64,000 bases of DNA, taken from Candidatus Viridilinea mediisalina. Its GTDB lineage: Bacteria; Chloroflexota; Chloroflexia; Chloroflexales; Chloroflexaceae. Positions 36,800-44,533 of this stretch are shown here, in pieces. Position numbers and translations under genes: made by a program. Location of the stretch: assembly GCF_002532535.1 (NCBI RefSeq), contig NZ_NQWI01000016.1:1-64000 (forward strand). Reading direction: 5' to 3'. The notes beneath the pieces were generated by a model that saw nothing but the letters and a program-made list of their open reading frames with translations, was not told where the DNA came from and made no database searches. Every line of letters begins with the position of its first letter. Positions within the stretch are counted from its first letter, which is position 1.

Positions 36800-37129
36800 A
36801 TGAGCACATTAGATGCAGTTGCACAACTCCTACAGCAGATGAATCGAGCCGAAAAGGCCCAATTACTTCAGTGGGTGGTGCGTGATTTAGGCGATGCATT
36901 CCCCGGCATTGAGAGCAATCCAGGGGTGTGTGGTGGTGAACCTTGCATTGTACGTACACGCATACCTGTTTGGCTCCTTGTACAGGCGCGACGCCTTGGC
37001 GCTAGTGAGGCTGATCTTCTGCACAGTTACTCAGCATTGCGAGCCGAAGATCTTGCTAATGCATGGTCTTACTATCGGACACACCATGCTGCAATTGATG
37101 CTCAGATCATTGAAAATGAGGCTGCATAA
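36800..37129 (+). CDS. DUF433 family antitoxin
   Basis: 109 residues. The DUF433 winged-helix signature is clear: IESNPGVCGGEPCIVRTRIPVW, then VQARRLGASEADLLHSYSAL. DUF433 proteins are usually encoded just upstream of DUF5615 PIN-like toxins, as here, with only three bases between the genes. It is expected to bind and silence the toxin and repress its own promoter. The gene follows directly on a repeat element and has no obvious ribosome-binding site. Confidence 0.85.
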   Translation: MSTLDAVAQLLQQMNRAEKAQLLQWVVRDLGDAFPGIESNPGVCGGEPCIVRTRIPVWLLVQARRLGASEADLLHSYSALRAEDLANAWSYYRTHHAAIDAQIIENEAA

Positions 37130-37132
37130 GCT

Positions 37133-37471
37133 ATGGCACGGCTTTATGCCAATGAGAATTTCCCCTTTCCGGTTGTTGTCGCCCTACGCAAGCTTGGCCA
37201 TGATGTATTGACAAGCCAAGATGCGGGAAATGCTGGTCGGGCTGTTCCTGATGAAGAGGTACTGAAATTTGCGATAGCACAAGGTCGAATATTATTGACG
37301 ATCAATCGCAAGCATTTCATTAAATTGCATCGTGTGTCAGCAAAACATGCTGGTATTATTGTGTGTACATATGATCCGGATTTTGTCGGTCAAGCCAATC
37401 GTATTGCTGTATTTTTACAAACTCATGCTCCTCTTGATAATGAGTTAATACGAATTAACCGTCCTGTTTGA
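37133..37471 (+). CDS. DUF5615 PIN-like toxin
   Basis: 112 residues. The N-terminal LYANENFPFPVVVALRKLGH contains the first acidic residues of the PIN-like/Mut7-C fold (usually Asp-Glu-Asn; here Asn-Glu-Asn). DEEVLKFAIAQGRILLTINRKHF contains the next, though the usual TxDxD position reads TINRK. Both replacements could weaken a metal site. It is paired with the DUF433 gene and is probably a VapC-like RNase toxin or an inactivated one. A/T content is higher than in its neighbours. Confidence 0.8.
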   Translation: MARLYANENFPFPVVVALRKLGHDVLTSQDAGNAGRAVPDEEVLKFAIAQGRILLTINRKHFIKLHRVSAKHAGIIVCTYDPDFVGQANRIAVFLQTHAPLDNELIRINRPV

Positions 37472-37481
37472 GGTTTTTATT

Positions 37482-38567
37482 ATGCTGTATGCTTTACAAA
37501 CAATCCCGGGCCTGGGCCAACTTGCGTGGCACGAGGCTGAACGTAAGTTGCCATTGGGTGATGGTGGCGGGCCGCGTCTGGTTGGCTTGCGGGCTGTGCC
37601 GGGTCGGAACGATCTGGTGTTGTTCGATCATCGTGGTGCGGCCAAGCCGCTGTTGGCGCTCCGTAGTAGCGAGGATGTCTTTGTGGTGGCTGCCCGTGCC
37701 TTTCGGGTGGCCCCCGATGAGCGCGGTTTGCGCCAGATTTATGCGGCAGTGCGCTATGGCGATGCGATTGCTCCTACGGTTGATCAGTGGCGACGCACGC
37801 TTGGGACGCGCCAGCAGGGGGGGACGTTTCGCGTGATTGCGCGGAGCGTTGGCAAGCAGAAGTTTCTGCGCCGCGACCTGGGCCGGGCTGTGAGCGATGC
37901 GGTTAAGGATGGCTGGCCGGGCCGCTGGCGTTTGGTGGACGATGATGCGGATCTGGAGGTCTGGGCCACCCTTGTGGATCAGGAGTTGATCTGCACCCTG
38001 CGCCTCTCGGATGTGCGGATGCGCCAACGTGGTAAGTTGCGCCACCTGCCTGCTAGTCTGCGCCCGGCCCTTGCTGCCGCGATGGTCAGTCTGACTGAGC
38101 CTGAAGCCGATGATGTCTTTGTTGATCCGATGGCTGGCGCAGGCACGCTGCTGGTTGAACGGGCCGCTGCGGGACCCTTTGCCGAAATTCATGGCGGTGA
38201 TACCAGCCCTGAGGCTTTTAGTGCGCTGCAAGAGAATGTGCGTGGGGTGCGCGGCAAGATCCATGTGAGTCGCTGGGATGCCCGGCGTTTGCCTTTTGCT
38301 GATGGTGAAGTGGATAAAATCGCGGTCAATCTGCCCTTTGGCAAACAGATCGGTGCGGAAGCACGCTTGCCGGAACTCTACCGCGCAAGCTTGGTTGAGT
38401 TTGTCCGCATCCTACGGCCCGGCGGGCGGTTGGTTGCTCTTGTGGGCGAGCCCCGTGCCCTTGAACAGGCCCGCGCTGGCGCGGCGCGCGCCCTGCGCCC
38501 CGGCGCTCGCCATCGGGTTATTGTGCTGGGCAATGCAGCGACCATTTGTGAATTTACCCGAACATGA
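37482..38567 (+). CDS. THUMP-type RNA (guanine-N2) methyltransferase, TrmN/RlmL-like
   Basis: 361 residues. An N-terminal THUMP-like RNA-binding region (to about residue 165) is followed by the UPF0020 methyltransferase domain: DVFVDPMAGAGTLLVERAA (SAM motif), WDARRLPFADGEVDK and the catalytic NLPFGKQIG motif, a variant of N-P-P-Y/F. RPGGRLVALVG closes the Rossmann fold. Expected substrate is tRNA or 23S rRNA guanine. ATGA overlap with the next gene links the two. Confidence 0.8.
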   Translation: MLYALQTIPGLGQLAWHEAERKLPLGDGGGPRLVGLRAVPGRNDLVLFDHRGAAKPLLALRSSEDVFVVAARAFRVAPDERGLRQIYAAVRYGDAIAPTVDQWRRTLGTRQQGGTFRVIARSVGKQKFLRRDLGRAVSDAVKDGWPGRWRLVDDDADLEVWATLVDQELICTLRLSDVRMRQRGKLRHLPASLRPALAAAMVSLTEPEADDVFVDPMAGAGTLLVERAAAGPFAEIHGGDTSPEAFSALQENVRGVRGKIHVSRWDARRLPFADGEVDKIAVNLPFGKQIGAEARLPELYRASLVEFVRILRPGGRLVALVGEPRALEQARAGAARALRPGARHRVIVLGNAATICEFTRT

Positions 38568-40777
38568 ACCAATGGTTTCTCTCTTGGCGCAATGCTGGTG
38601 TGGCCCTCACCCTCTATCTGGCGCTGGCACTGCTGATGACCTGGCCCACGCTACTCCATCTGACCAGCGCTGTGCCTGGGAATGGCTTTGATACCTGGCA
38701 GAATATGTGGAATATGTGGTGGCTGCGTGAAGCTTTGCTCACTGGCAGTAACCCCTATTTCACCCCCTACCTCTACCACCCCCACGGCGCTAGTCTGCTG
38801 TTGCAGACGCTCAATCCGATCAACTTCCTGATCAGCCTGCCTGTCCACGCCCTCTTTGGGCTGGTGGCTGCCTACAATTTTGTGGTGATCTTTTCGCTCA
38901 CCGCCAGCGGCTTTGCGACCTACCTGCTGGCTCGTTCGGTCTTGGCCGAGAACGCGATCAGCCTCACCGTGAGTCACGTGGCGGCGTTGCTGGCTGGTAC
39001 GATCTTTGCCTGTAGCGGCTACCTGCTTTCACAGGTTTTGGGCAGCCACACCCATATGCTTGCTGCGTGGCCAATTCCCTTGGCGGTGCTGGCCTTGCGG
39101 CGGGCCGCAGCGCAGCCAAGGGTGGGTTCAATTGCCCTAGCGGGCGGGCTGATTGCGTTGACGCTCTTGAGCGATTGGCAGTATCTGCTCTTCACGCTGA
39201 TCTGGGCCGCGTGGTATGCTTTGGCGCTGTTGGTTGCCTACCAAGCTCCGTCTGTTTCTAGTGCAACTCTGTGGCAGAAGGTGAGCCTGCGTGTGCGTGG
39301 CTCTGGCCTCGTTGCAGTTGGGCTTGCCATCGCTTTGGCACTGCTGCTCATCGCCCCGCTGGCCATTGCTACGGCACGCTTTTCGGCCCAGGTGCCGAGT
39401 GCCGAAACCGAAGGCGGTGAGTATTTTCGCCTTGAACACTCCTTTGACCTCGCCGATTTCTTCATTCCTAGCCAGATCCATCCCTTCTGGGGCCGTGTGG
39501 CCGAACAGTTGCAGAGCTATAAAGAGCGCACCCACATCCAGAATAAGACCGCCTACCTTGGGCTGGTGACGCTCCTCTTGGTTCTCGTTGGCCTGCGTAG
39601 CCGCACAGGGCGCTTCTGGTTGGCGAGTGCGCTCTTGTTTGCGCTGCTGGCTATGGGGCCGCAGTTGCAGGTCTTGGGCAACCTGACCGGCATCCCATTG
39701 CCGGGCGCGATCCTCTATGAACTGCCGTTGGTGCGCATCTCACGCTACCCCATGCGGTTTATTGTCTACACGATGCTTGCTTTGGCTATGCTCGCCGCCT
39801 TGGGCACGGGTTACCTCCTTAGCCGCCTTGCCCAGTCCTCACGCCCACAGATGTGGCGCAACCTTGTAGCCACAGGCTTGATCATGCTGGTAGTGCTCGA
39901 CAACCTGACCACGCCCTTTCCACTGGTGCGGGTCTATATTCCAGAGATTTATGCCGAAATCGGGCGTGACGCAGAGAAGTATGCGATCCTCGAAGCGCCC
40001 TTCTACTACAATACCAGCCCGGTCTTTATGCTCTACCAGGTGGCTCACCAGAAGTACCTTGTGGGCGGCTACACCTCACGACGGTTGCCCTACCCGCTGG
40101 TTGAGCAAATTCCCACCGTGCGGATGTTTGCCTACGCCCAACCTGCGCCCGACATCATCGCCCAAGCTCCCGCTGAGATTGCGTCGAGTGTCTTTCGTTA
40201 CTTCAATATTCGCTATCTGATGCTGCATAGCGTTGGTGGGGCGCTACGCTATGAGGAGCTGGAGCAGGTCGCACGCGCCGCCTCAGTTGAGGGGCGTCCG
40301 GTTGCGCGTGAAACGGCAGCCTTACGCACTTCCGACGCAAGTCGTGCCTCTGGGCTGCTGCGGGCACCCTTTACCATTGAACAACCAGCCGCTGGCTCGG
40401 TCTTGGCCTACCGCGTAGCGCCCCCAAGCGAGCCGCTGCCCTTCTTAGGGATTGGCAGTGGCTGGTCGGCACCACTGGTAGCGGGGGCCAGCGTGGAACG
40501 GCAGATGAGCGATGCTATGGCCGAGCTTGTGATCTACAGTGCTGAAGCGCAGACTGTGCTCTTTTCGATTGAAAGCACTGGCACTGGCCAGCTTGAACTG
40601 AGGGTAGCAGGCGTTACCCTCAGCACGCTAGAGCTGCATCCAACTGCCACACCGCACCACGTAGAACTCAGCATCCCCCGTGGGGCTACGCAACTCTGGT
40701 TGCATGCGAGCCACCCTGAGACCGTGGCGGTGCAAATGGTTGATCTGGTGCGCAAAGGAAACGTTCTGTCCCCCTAG
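38564..40777 (+). CDS. Large polytopic membrane protein, GT-C glycosyltransferase-like
   Basis: 737 residues. The first 420 contain about ten membrane segments, starting at residue 12. An acidic loop after the first one (GNGFDTWQNMWNMWW) is like that of GT-C mannosyl/arabinosyl transferases, where the first loop holds the catalytic Asp. The last 300 residues are soluble and extracytoplasmic, with a beta-rich C-terminal part (about 600-737). It probably transfers a lipid-linked sugar on the outer face of the membrane. Its stop shares CTAG with the convergent aldehyde dehydrogenase stop. Confidence 0.6.
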   Translation: MNQWFLSWRNAGVALTLYLALALLMTWPTLLHLTSAVPGNGFDTWQNMWNMWWLREALLTGSNPYFTPYLYHPHGASLLLQTLNPINFLISLPVHALFGLVAAYNFVVIFSLTASGFATYLLARSVLAENAISLTVSHVAALLAGTIFACSGYLLSQVLGSHTHMLAAWPIPLAVLALRRAAAQPRVGSIALAGGLIALTLLSDWQYLLFTLIWAAWYALALLVAYQAPSVSSATLWQKVSLRVRGSGLVAVGLAIALALLLIAPLAIATARFSAQVPSAETEGGEYFRLEHSFDLADFFIPSQIHPFWGRVAEQLQSYKERTHIQNKTAYLGLVTLLLVLVGLRSRTGRFWLASALLFALLAMGPQLQVLGNLTGIPLPGAILYELPLVRISRYPMRFIVYTMLALAMLAALGTGYLLSRLAQSSRPQMWRNLVATGLIMLVVLDNLTTPFPLVRVYIPEIYAEIGRDAEKYAILEAPFYYNTSPVFMLYQVAHQKYLVGGYTSRRLPYPLVEQIPTVRMFAYAQPAPDIIAQAPAEIASSVFRYFNIRYLMLHSVGGALRYEELEQVARAASVEGRPVARETAALRTSDASRASGLLRAPFTIEQPAAGSVLAYRVAPPSEPLPFLGIGSGWSAPLVAGASVERQMSDAMAELVIYSAEAQTVLFSIESTGTGQLELRVAGVTLSTLELHPTATPHHVELSIPRGATQLWLHASHPETVAVQMVDLVRKGNVLSP

Positions 40778-42318
40778 CGCGTCTCTGGCAGCAGCGTATA
40801 ATCGGGGAAGTTGCCATAGAGCCGCTCGTTGGGCTCGCCTTGAGTGACCGACTGCACGAGGTATTTGCCGCCAACGAAACAGCCCTTCCACGAGGCACCC
40901 ATGCCGCCAAAGACCTCTTCGCGGTCGCCACGCGAGCGCACTTGGTTGATGCCAACCTTGAAGGAGCGCAGTTCACCCGCTACCATGCGGGCAATCTGGG
41001 GATCGTCGGTGGCAATTGAGGAGACGAGGTTGCCATTGGAGATGTTCATTTCGCTGATCATCTCTTCGATGCGATCCACAACCACAATGGTGTCTACCGG
41101 GCCAAAGGGTTCGTTGTGGTGGAAACGGGCGTTACGCGGCACATTGAGCAGCGTGATCGGCGCAAGGTAGGCGGAGTTGTCTTGGCCCGGCAGGAAGCGG
41201 TTGGGATCAAGTTCGCCCTCGAAGAGGCTGATGGCACCCAGGCCAATCGCCTCCGAGTACATCACGCGCAACTCTTCAACCTTGCGGCTATTGATCAGCG
41301 GCCCAAAGTCGAGCGTGGGCAACGGATCATCGGGGCTATCTACGAGCAAGGGATGGCCAATCTGCAACGACTTCACGGCTGGCAGGTAGGTGTCGAGGAA
41401 TTTGGGGAAGAGGCCACGCTGCACCACGAAGCGGATGTAGGCCGTACAACGCTGCTTGCCGTAGGCAAAGCCCTTCTTGATCTGTGCGGCTAGGGCGGGC
41501 CAATCGGAGTATTCCCAGATACCGTAGCAATTGACCCCCTCCATCTCAAGCATATAGCGCTTCTCGCGGTCGTAGAGGCTGGCCGCAATGTCGCGCCCGT
41601 TGGACTTGCCGCCCACAAAGGCGAGACAAGCGACATCGGGGTTACGCACGAGCGCATCGGAGAGCAGGCCGCCGGAGCCGCTGACGAGCGAGACGGGCAA
41701 CCCAGCCCGGCGTGCCAGCGCAAAGCCAAGAGTGAGCGCAAACATCCCGCCGTCGGTAGGCGTCTTGGCAATCGCCGCATTGCCCGCCAGAGTCTGAACC
41801 AGCACCGAGTGCATGAGCACCGAATAGGGGTAGTTCCACGAAGCAATATTGGAGATCAGGCCGAGGGGCGTGCGCCCCGCCAGCATAGGTTCAATCGCAC
41901 CAAGATACCACTCAACCCCAGAGATACAGCGATCAATATCGTCACAAGCCAGCGCAAATGGCTTGCCGATCTCCCACATCAACAGATGGGCAATCAGATC
42001 GCGGTGGGAGCGCAGTTCTTCAAGGCAGGCAGCCACACGGCTTTTCCGTTCATCGAGATCAACCTGCGACCAATGGGTATGTTCTTGGGCCGCGAAGCGC
42101 ACGGCTCGCTTGGCCAGATCAAGGTCAATCATGGGCATACGCCCAAGCTCATTGCCATCTACAGGATTGGCATAGTGCTTGCCATGGCCCGGATGACTCC
42201 AGTCGCCGCCGATGAGATTGAGCACATGCCCATCGGCCCCAAACGCTTCGGGCGCAGCAGCGCGCAAGCGCGCCAGCAATTGGTTCCACTCAAGACCAGA
42301 TGCAATCATTTTTGGCAT
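40774..42318 (-). CDS. Aldehyde dehydrogenase family protein
   Basis: 514 residues, AAGGAT site upstream of ATG 42318. NAD(P)-dependent oxidation of an aldehyde to an acid. The Asn of the oxyanion hole is in ISNIASWNYP, the general base Glu in LEMEGVNCYG and the catalytic Cys in GKQRCTAYIRF. The glycine loop (FVGGKSNGRDIAA) and HHNEPFGPVDTIVVVD are typical. The order and length fit the family, but the substrate is unknown. The gene stands alone in a convergent arrangement with the GT-C-like gene. Confidence 0.88.
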   Translation of the reverse strand: MPKMIASGLEWNQLLARLRAAAPEAFGADGHVLNLIGGDWSHPGHGKHYANPVDGNELGRMPMIDLDLAKRAVRFAAQEHTHWSQVDLDERKSRVAACLEELRSHRDLIAHLLMWEIGKPFALACDDIDRCISGVEWYLGAIEPMLAGRTPLGLISNIASWNYPYSVLMHSVLVQTLAGNAAIAKTPTDGGMFALTLGFALARRAGLPVSLVSGSGGLLSDALVRNPDVACLAFVGGKSNGRDIAASLYDREKRYMLEMEGVNCYGIWEYSDWPALAAQIKKGFAYGKQRCTAYIRFVVQRGLFPKFLDTYLPAVKSLQIGHPLLVDSPDDPLPTLDFGPLINSRKVEELRVMYSEAIGLGAISLFEGELDPNRFLPGQDNSAYLAPITLLNVPRNARFHHNEPFGPVDTIVVVDRIEEMISEMNISNGNLVSSIATDDPQIARMVAGELRSFKVGINQVRSRGDREEVFGGMGASWKGCFVGGKYLVQSVTQGEPNERLYGNFPDYTLLPETR

Positions 42319-42657
42319 AGGGTGTATCCTTTCAAGCTACTCCTCGATTCCTGTTGAGCATACCGCATACACAAGCGTACCAACGTCCATTGCAAGGCCA
42401 TATCTGGCGCTCTGTTCCCTGTTCCCTGTTCCCTGTTCTTTGTTCTCTGTTCTTTGTTCTTTGTTCTTTGTTCTGTTCTTTGTTCTGTTCCCTGTTCCCT
42501 GTTCCCTGTTCTCTGTTCCCTGTTCCCTGTTCTCTGTTCCCTGTTCTCGTAAGTATAGCATAGTCATGTTTACGCCCATGTTCACGCTGCTGTTCACGCT
42601 ATGGCGTTATGCTCATGGTGTGAACCGCAAGACAAGGATTAAGGAGCAACCAATACC
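42319..42657. other. 339-bp divergent intergenic region
   Basis: No gene is supported. Most is a 7-bp tandem array (42412-42546). To the right is a stretch with ATAGCATAGTCATG, then a GTTCACGCTGCTGTTCACGCT partial direct repeat (near 42581), and the AAGGAG site of the YceI gene. Confidence 0.6.
42412..42546. repeat. Heptanucleotide tandem array (TGTTCCC / TGTTCTT)
   Basis: About 19 direct copies of a 7-bp unit in variants TGTTCCC, TGTTCTT and TGTTCTC, with two shortened 5-bp steps (TGTTC). It lies between the divergent aldehyde dehydrogenase and YceI genes, where promoters are expected. Confidence 0.95.
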
Positions 42658-43197
42658 ATGAGCAACTGGACTATCGATAATGCCCATTCGAGCATCGCCT
42701 TCACCGTGCGCCACATGATGATCTCCAAGGTGCGCGGGCGCTTTCAGACGTTTAGCGGAACGGTAGCCTTTGATGAGCAGAACCCAGCCAATTCTTCGGT
42801 GAATGTTCAGATTGAGGCCAGCAGCATTGATACCCGCGATGCCAAGCGCAACGAGCATCTCACCTCGCCCGATTTCCTTGACACAGCGAACCATCCTTCC
42901 ATGAGTTTCACGAGTAAGCGCATTGAGGTGCTTGATGCGAACCATGGCAAGATTATTGGCGACCTTACGATCCGGGGGGTGACGCGCGAAGTAGTGTTGG
43001 AGACTGAGTACAACGGGCAGGCCAAGGCACCTTGGGGCACCACCAGTGCCGGGTTCACCGCGAGTACCACGATCAACCGTAAGGATTGGGGCCTCACCTG
43101 GAATGTGGCCCTCGAAACCGGCGGTGTGCTGGTGGGTGAAGAGGTAAACATTGAGATTGAGTTGGAGCTTGTCAAGCAGGAAGCGCAAGCAGAATAG
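42658..43197 (+). CDS. YceI family polyisoprenoid-binding protein
   Basis: 179 residues forming the YceI lipocalin-like barrel: WTIDNAHSSIAFTVRHMMIS at the start, then GTVAFDEQNPANSSVNVQIEASSIDT, HLTSPDFLDTANHPSMSF and LTIRGVTREVVLE. There is no signal peptide, so it is likely cytoplasmic. YceI proteins bind isoprenoid lipids such as quinone precursors. AAGGAG lies 12 bases before the ATG. The gene is not in an evident operon. Confidence 0.92.
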   Translation: MSNWTIDNAHSSIAFTVRHMMISKVRGRFQTFSGTVAFDEQNPANSSVNVQIEASSIDTRDAKRNEHLTSPDFLDTANHPSMSFTSKRIEVLDANHGKIIGDLTIRGVTREVVLETEYNGQAKAPWGTTSAGFTASTTINRKDWGLTWNVALETGGVLVGEEVNIEIELELVKQEAQAE

Positions 43198-43250
43198 CTC
43201 CATGTTCGCCCAATGAGGGCATGGGAGAACATGGTTCTCCTATACCTAAG

Positions 43251-43350
43251 CGACTGTCTGAAAAGTCTATGATTTGGCGTTGGAGTGCCGGCTTCAGCCG
43301 GCTAAAGCCGGCACTCCAGCGTGTGCCCTCCGGCTTTTCAGACAGCTTCT
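43251..43350. repeat. 100-bp inverted-repeat element family 2, copy C (reversed)
   Basis: It reads CGACTGTCTGAAAAGTC at the left and GGCTTTTCAGACAGCTTCT at the right, with the central palindrome TGGAGTGCCGGCTTCAGCC ... GGCACTCCA. It is in the opposite orientation to copies A and B. It ends 22 bases before the dioxygenase start codon, with the ribosome-binding site just outside it. Confidence 0.8.
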
Positions 43351-43372
43351 AACGAAAGAAAGAGGTAACACA

Positions 43373-44440
43373 TTGACAATCTTAGGTCTACACCACATTA
43401 CCCTGGTAGCCGCCAATGCCCAACGCACCGTAGATTTTTACACCAAAACACTGGGCTTACGCCTGATTAAACAGACGGTCAACTTTGATGATCCTGGTAG
43501 TTACCATCTCTACTTTGGCGCTGCTACGGCCAGCCTGGGCTCGGCAATCACCTTCTTCGAGTGGCCCCAAGCGCCCAAAGGCATGCCTGGCATTGGAGGC
43601 ACCCACCATGTCGCCTTGACGGTGGCCGGGCGTGATGGGCTGCTGATGTGGAAGCGCTGGCTCCAGGATCGCGGCATTGCGGTTGATGGCCCCTTTGAGC
43701 GCCACTACTTTAGCTCGATCTACTTCCAAGACCCCGATGGGGTGATTGTGGAGCTTGCTACGGCTGGCCCGGGCATGACGGTTGACGAAGCGCCAGCGGC
43801 GCTGGGCACCAGTTTGTGCCTGCCACCGGAGCAGATGTTGGCCCACAACCGCGATACGGCAGCCATCGAGCGTCTGACCTGGCCAGAGCCCGTAGCAGCC
43901 TTGAGCCCAGAGATGGAATTGGGTCATGGTATGCACCATATCACCGCCATCTCCAGCGATATTGAGCGCACCCACGCCTTCTTTGGCGAACTACTCGGTA
44001 TGCGGCGGGTCAAAATGACCAACAACTTTGACGATCCCACATCGGCCCATTGGTACTGGGGCGACGACGAGGGCCGTCCAGGAACACTGCTGACCTACTT
44101 TGAGCGCAAGCCCGCCACCAATCCACGGGTGCGCATGGGGGCCGGGCAGACCCACCATTTTGCCTTGGCCGTCGCTGATGAAGCCAGCCAGTTGGCTTGG
44201 CGCGAACGGCTACTCGCCGCCGGGCTGCGCGTCAGCCCGGTGATGGATCGGGTCTACTTCAAGAGCATCTACACCCACGATCCCGACGGCCATATTGTCG
44301 AGTTGGCCACACGCGGCCCAGGCTTCACTGTTGATGAACCACTCGATCAGTTGGGCAGCCGTCTACAACTGCCCCCCTGGTTGGAAGGCCAGCGCGAGAG
44401 CATCCAACAGGTATTGCGCCCGTTATCTGAAAAACTATAG
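43373..44440 (+). CDS. Ring-cleaving dioxygenase, two-domain VOC/glyoxalase family
   Basis: 355 residues from TTG 43373, chosen because AGAGG lies eight bases upstream and the protein then begins TILGLHHITLVAANAQRTVD; the in-frame extension is repeat DNA. Two vicinal-oxygen-chelate halves carry matching metal ligands: LHHITLV and MHHITAI, THHVAL and THHFAL, and DPDGVIVELAT and DPDGHIVELAT. This is the MhqO/PcpA-like group that cleaves hydroquinones or catechols extradiolically. Substrate unknown. Confidence 0.85.
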   Translation: MTILGLHHITLVAANAQRTVDFYTKTLGLRLIKQTVNFDDPGSYHLYFGAATASLGSAITFFEWPQAPKGMPGIGGTHHVALTVAGRDGLLMWKRWLQDRGIAVDGPFERHYFSSIYFQDPDGVIVELATAGPGMTVDEAPAALGTSLCLPPEQMLAHNRDTAAIERLTWPEPVAALSPEMELGHGMHHITAISSDIERTHAFFGELLGMRRVKMTNNFDDPTSAHWYWGDDEGRPGTLLTYFERKPATNPRVRMGAGQTHHFALAVADEASQLAWRERLLAAGLRVSPVMDRVYFKSIYTHDPDGHIVELATRGPGFTVDEPLDQLGSRLQLPPWLEGQRESIQQVLRPLSEKL

Positions 44441-44533
44441 CAGAGAGTTGCGTTATAAGGTAGAATAAGGAGGTGTTAGGAAAAAGTAAAGCCTCCCCAG
44501 AACCAATGTTCACCGGCACGGCGGTACGACTTA

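Noticed and set aside
44466-44533. A c-di-GMP (GEMM-I) riboswitch upstream of the GGDEF-EAL gene, suggested by AAAGCCTCC and a following AACCA.
   Set aside because: The conserved paired regions (GGGCAAACC hairpin, GGTAGGTAGCGGGGTTACCGA-type segment) are absent, so the short match is likely chance.
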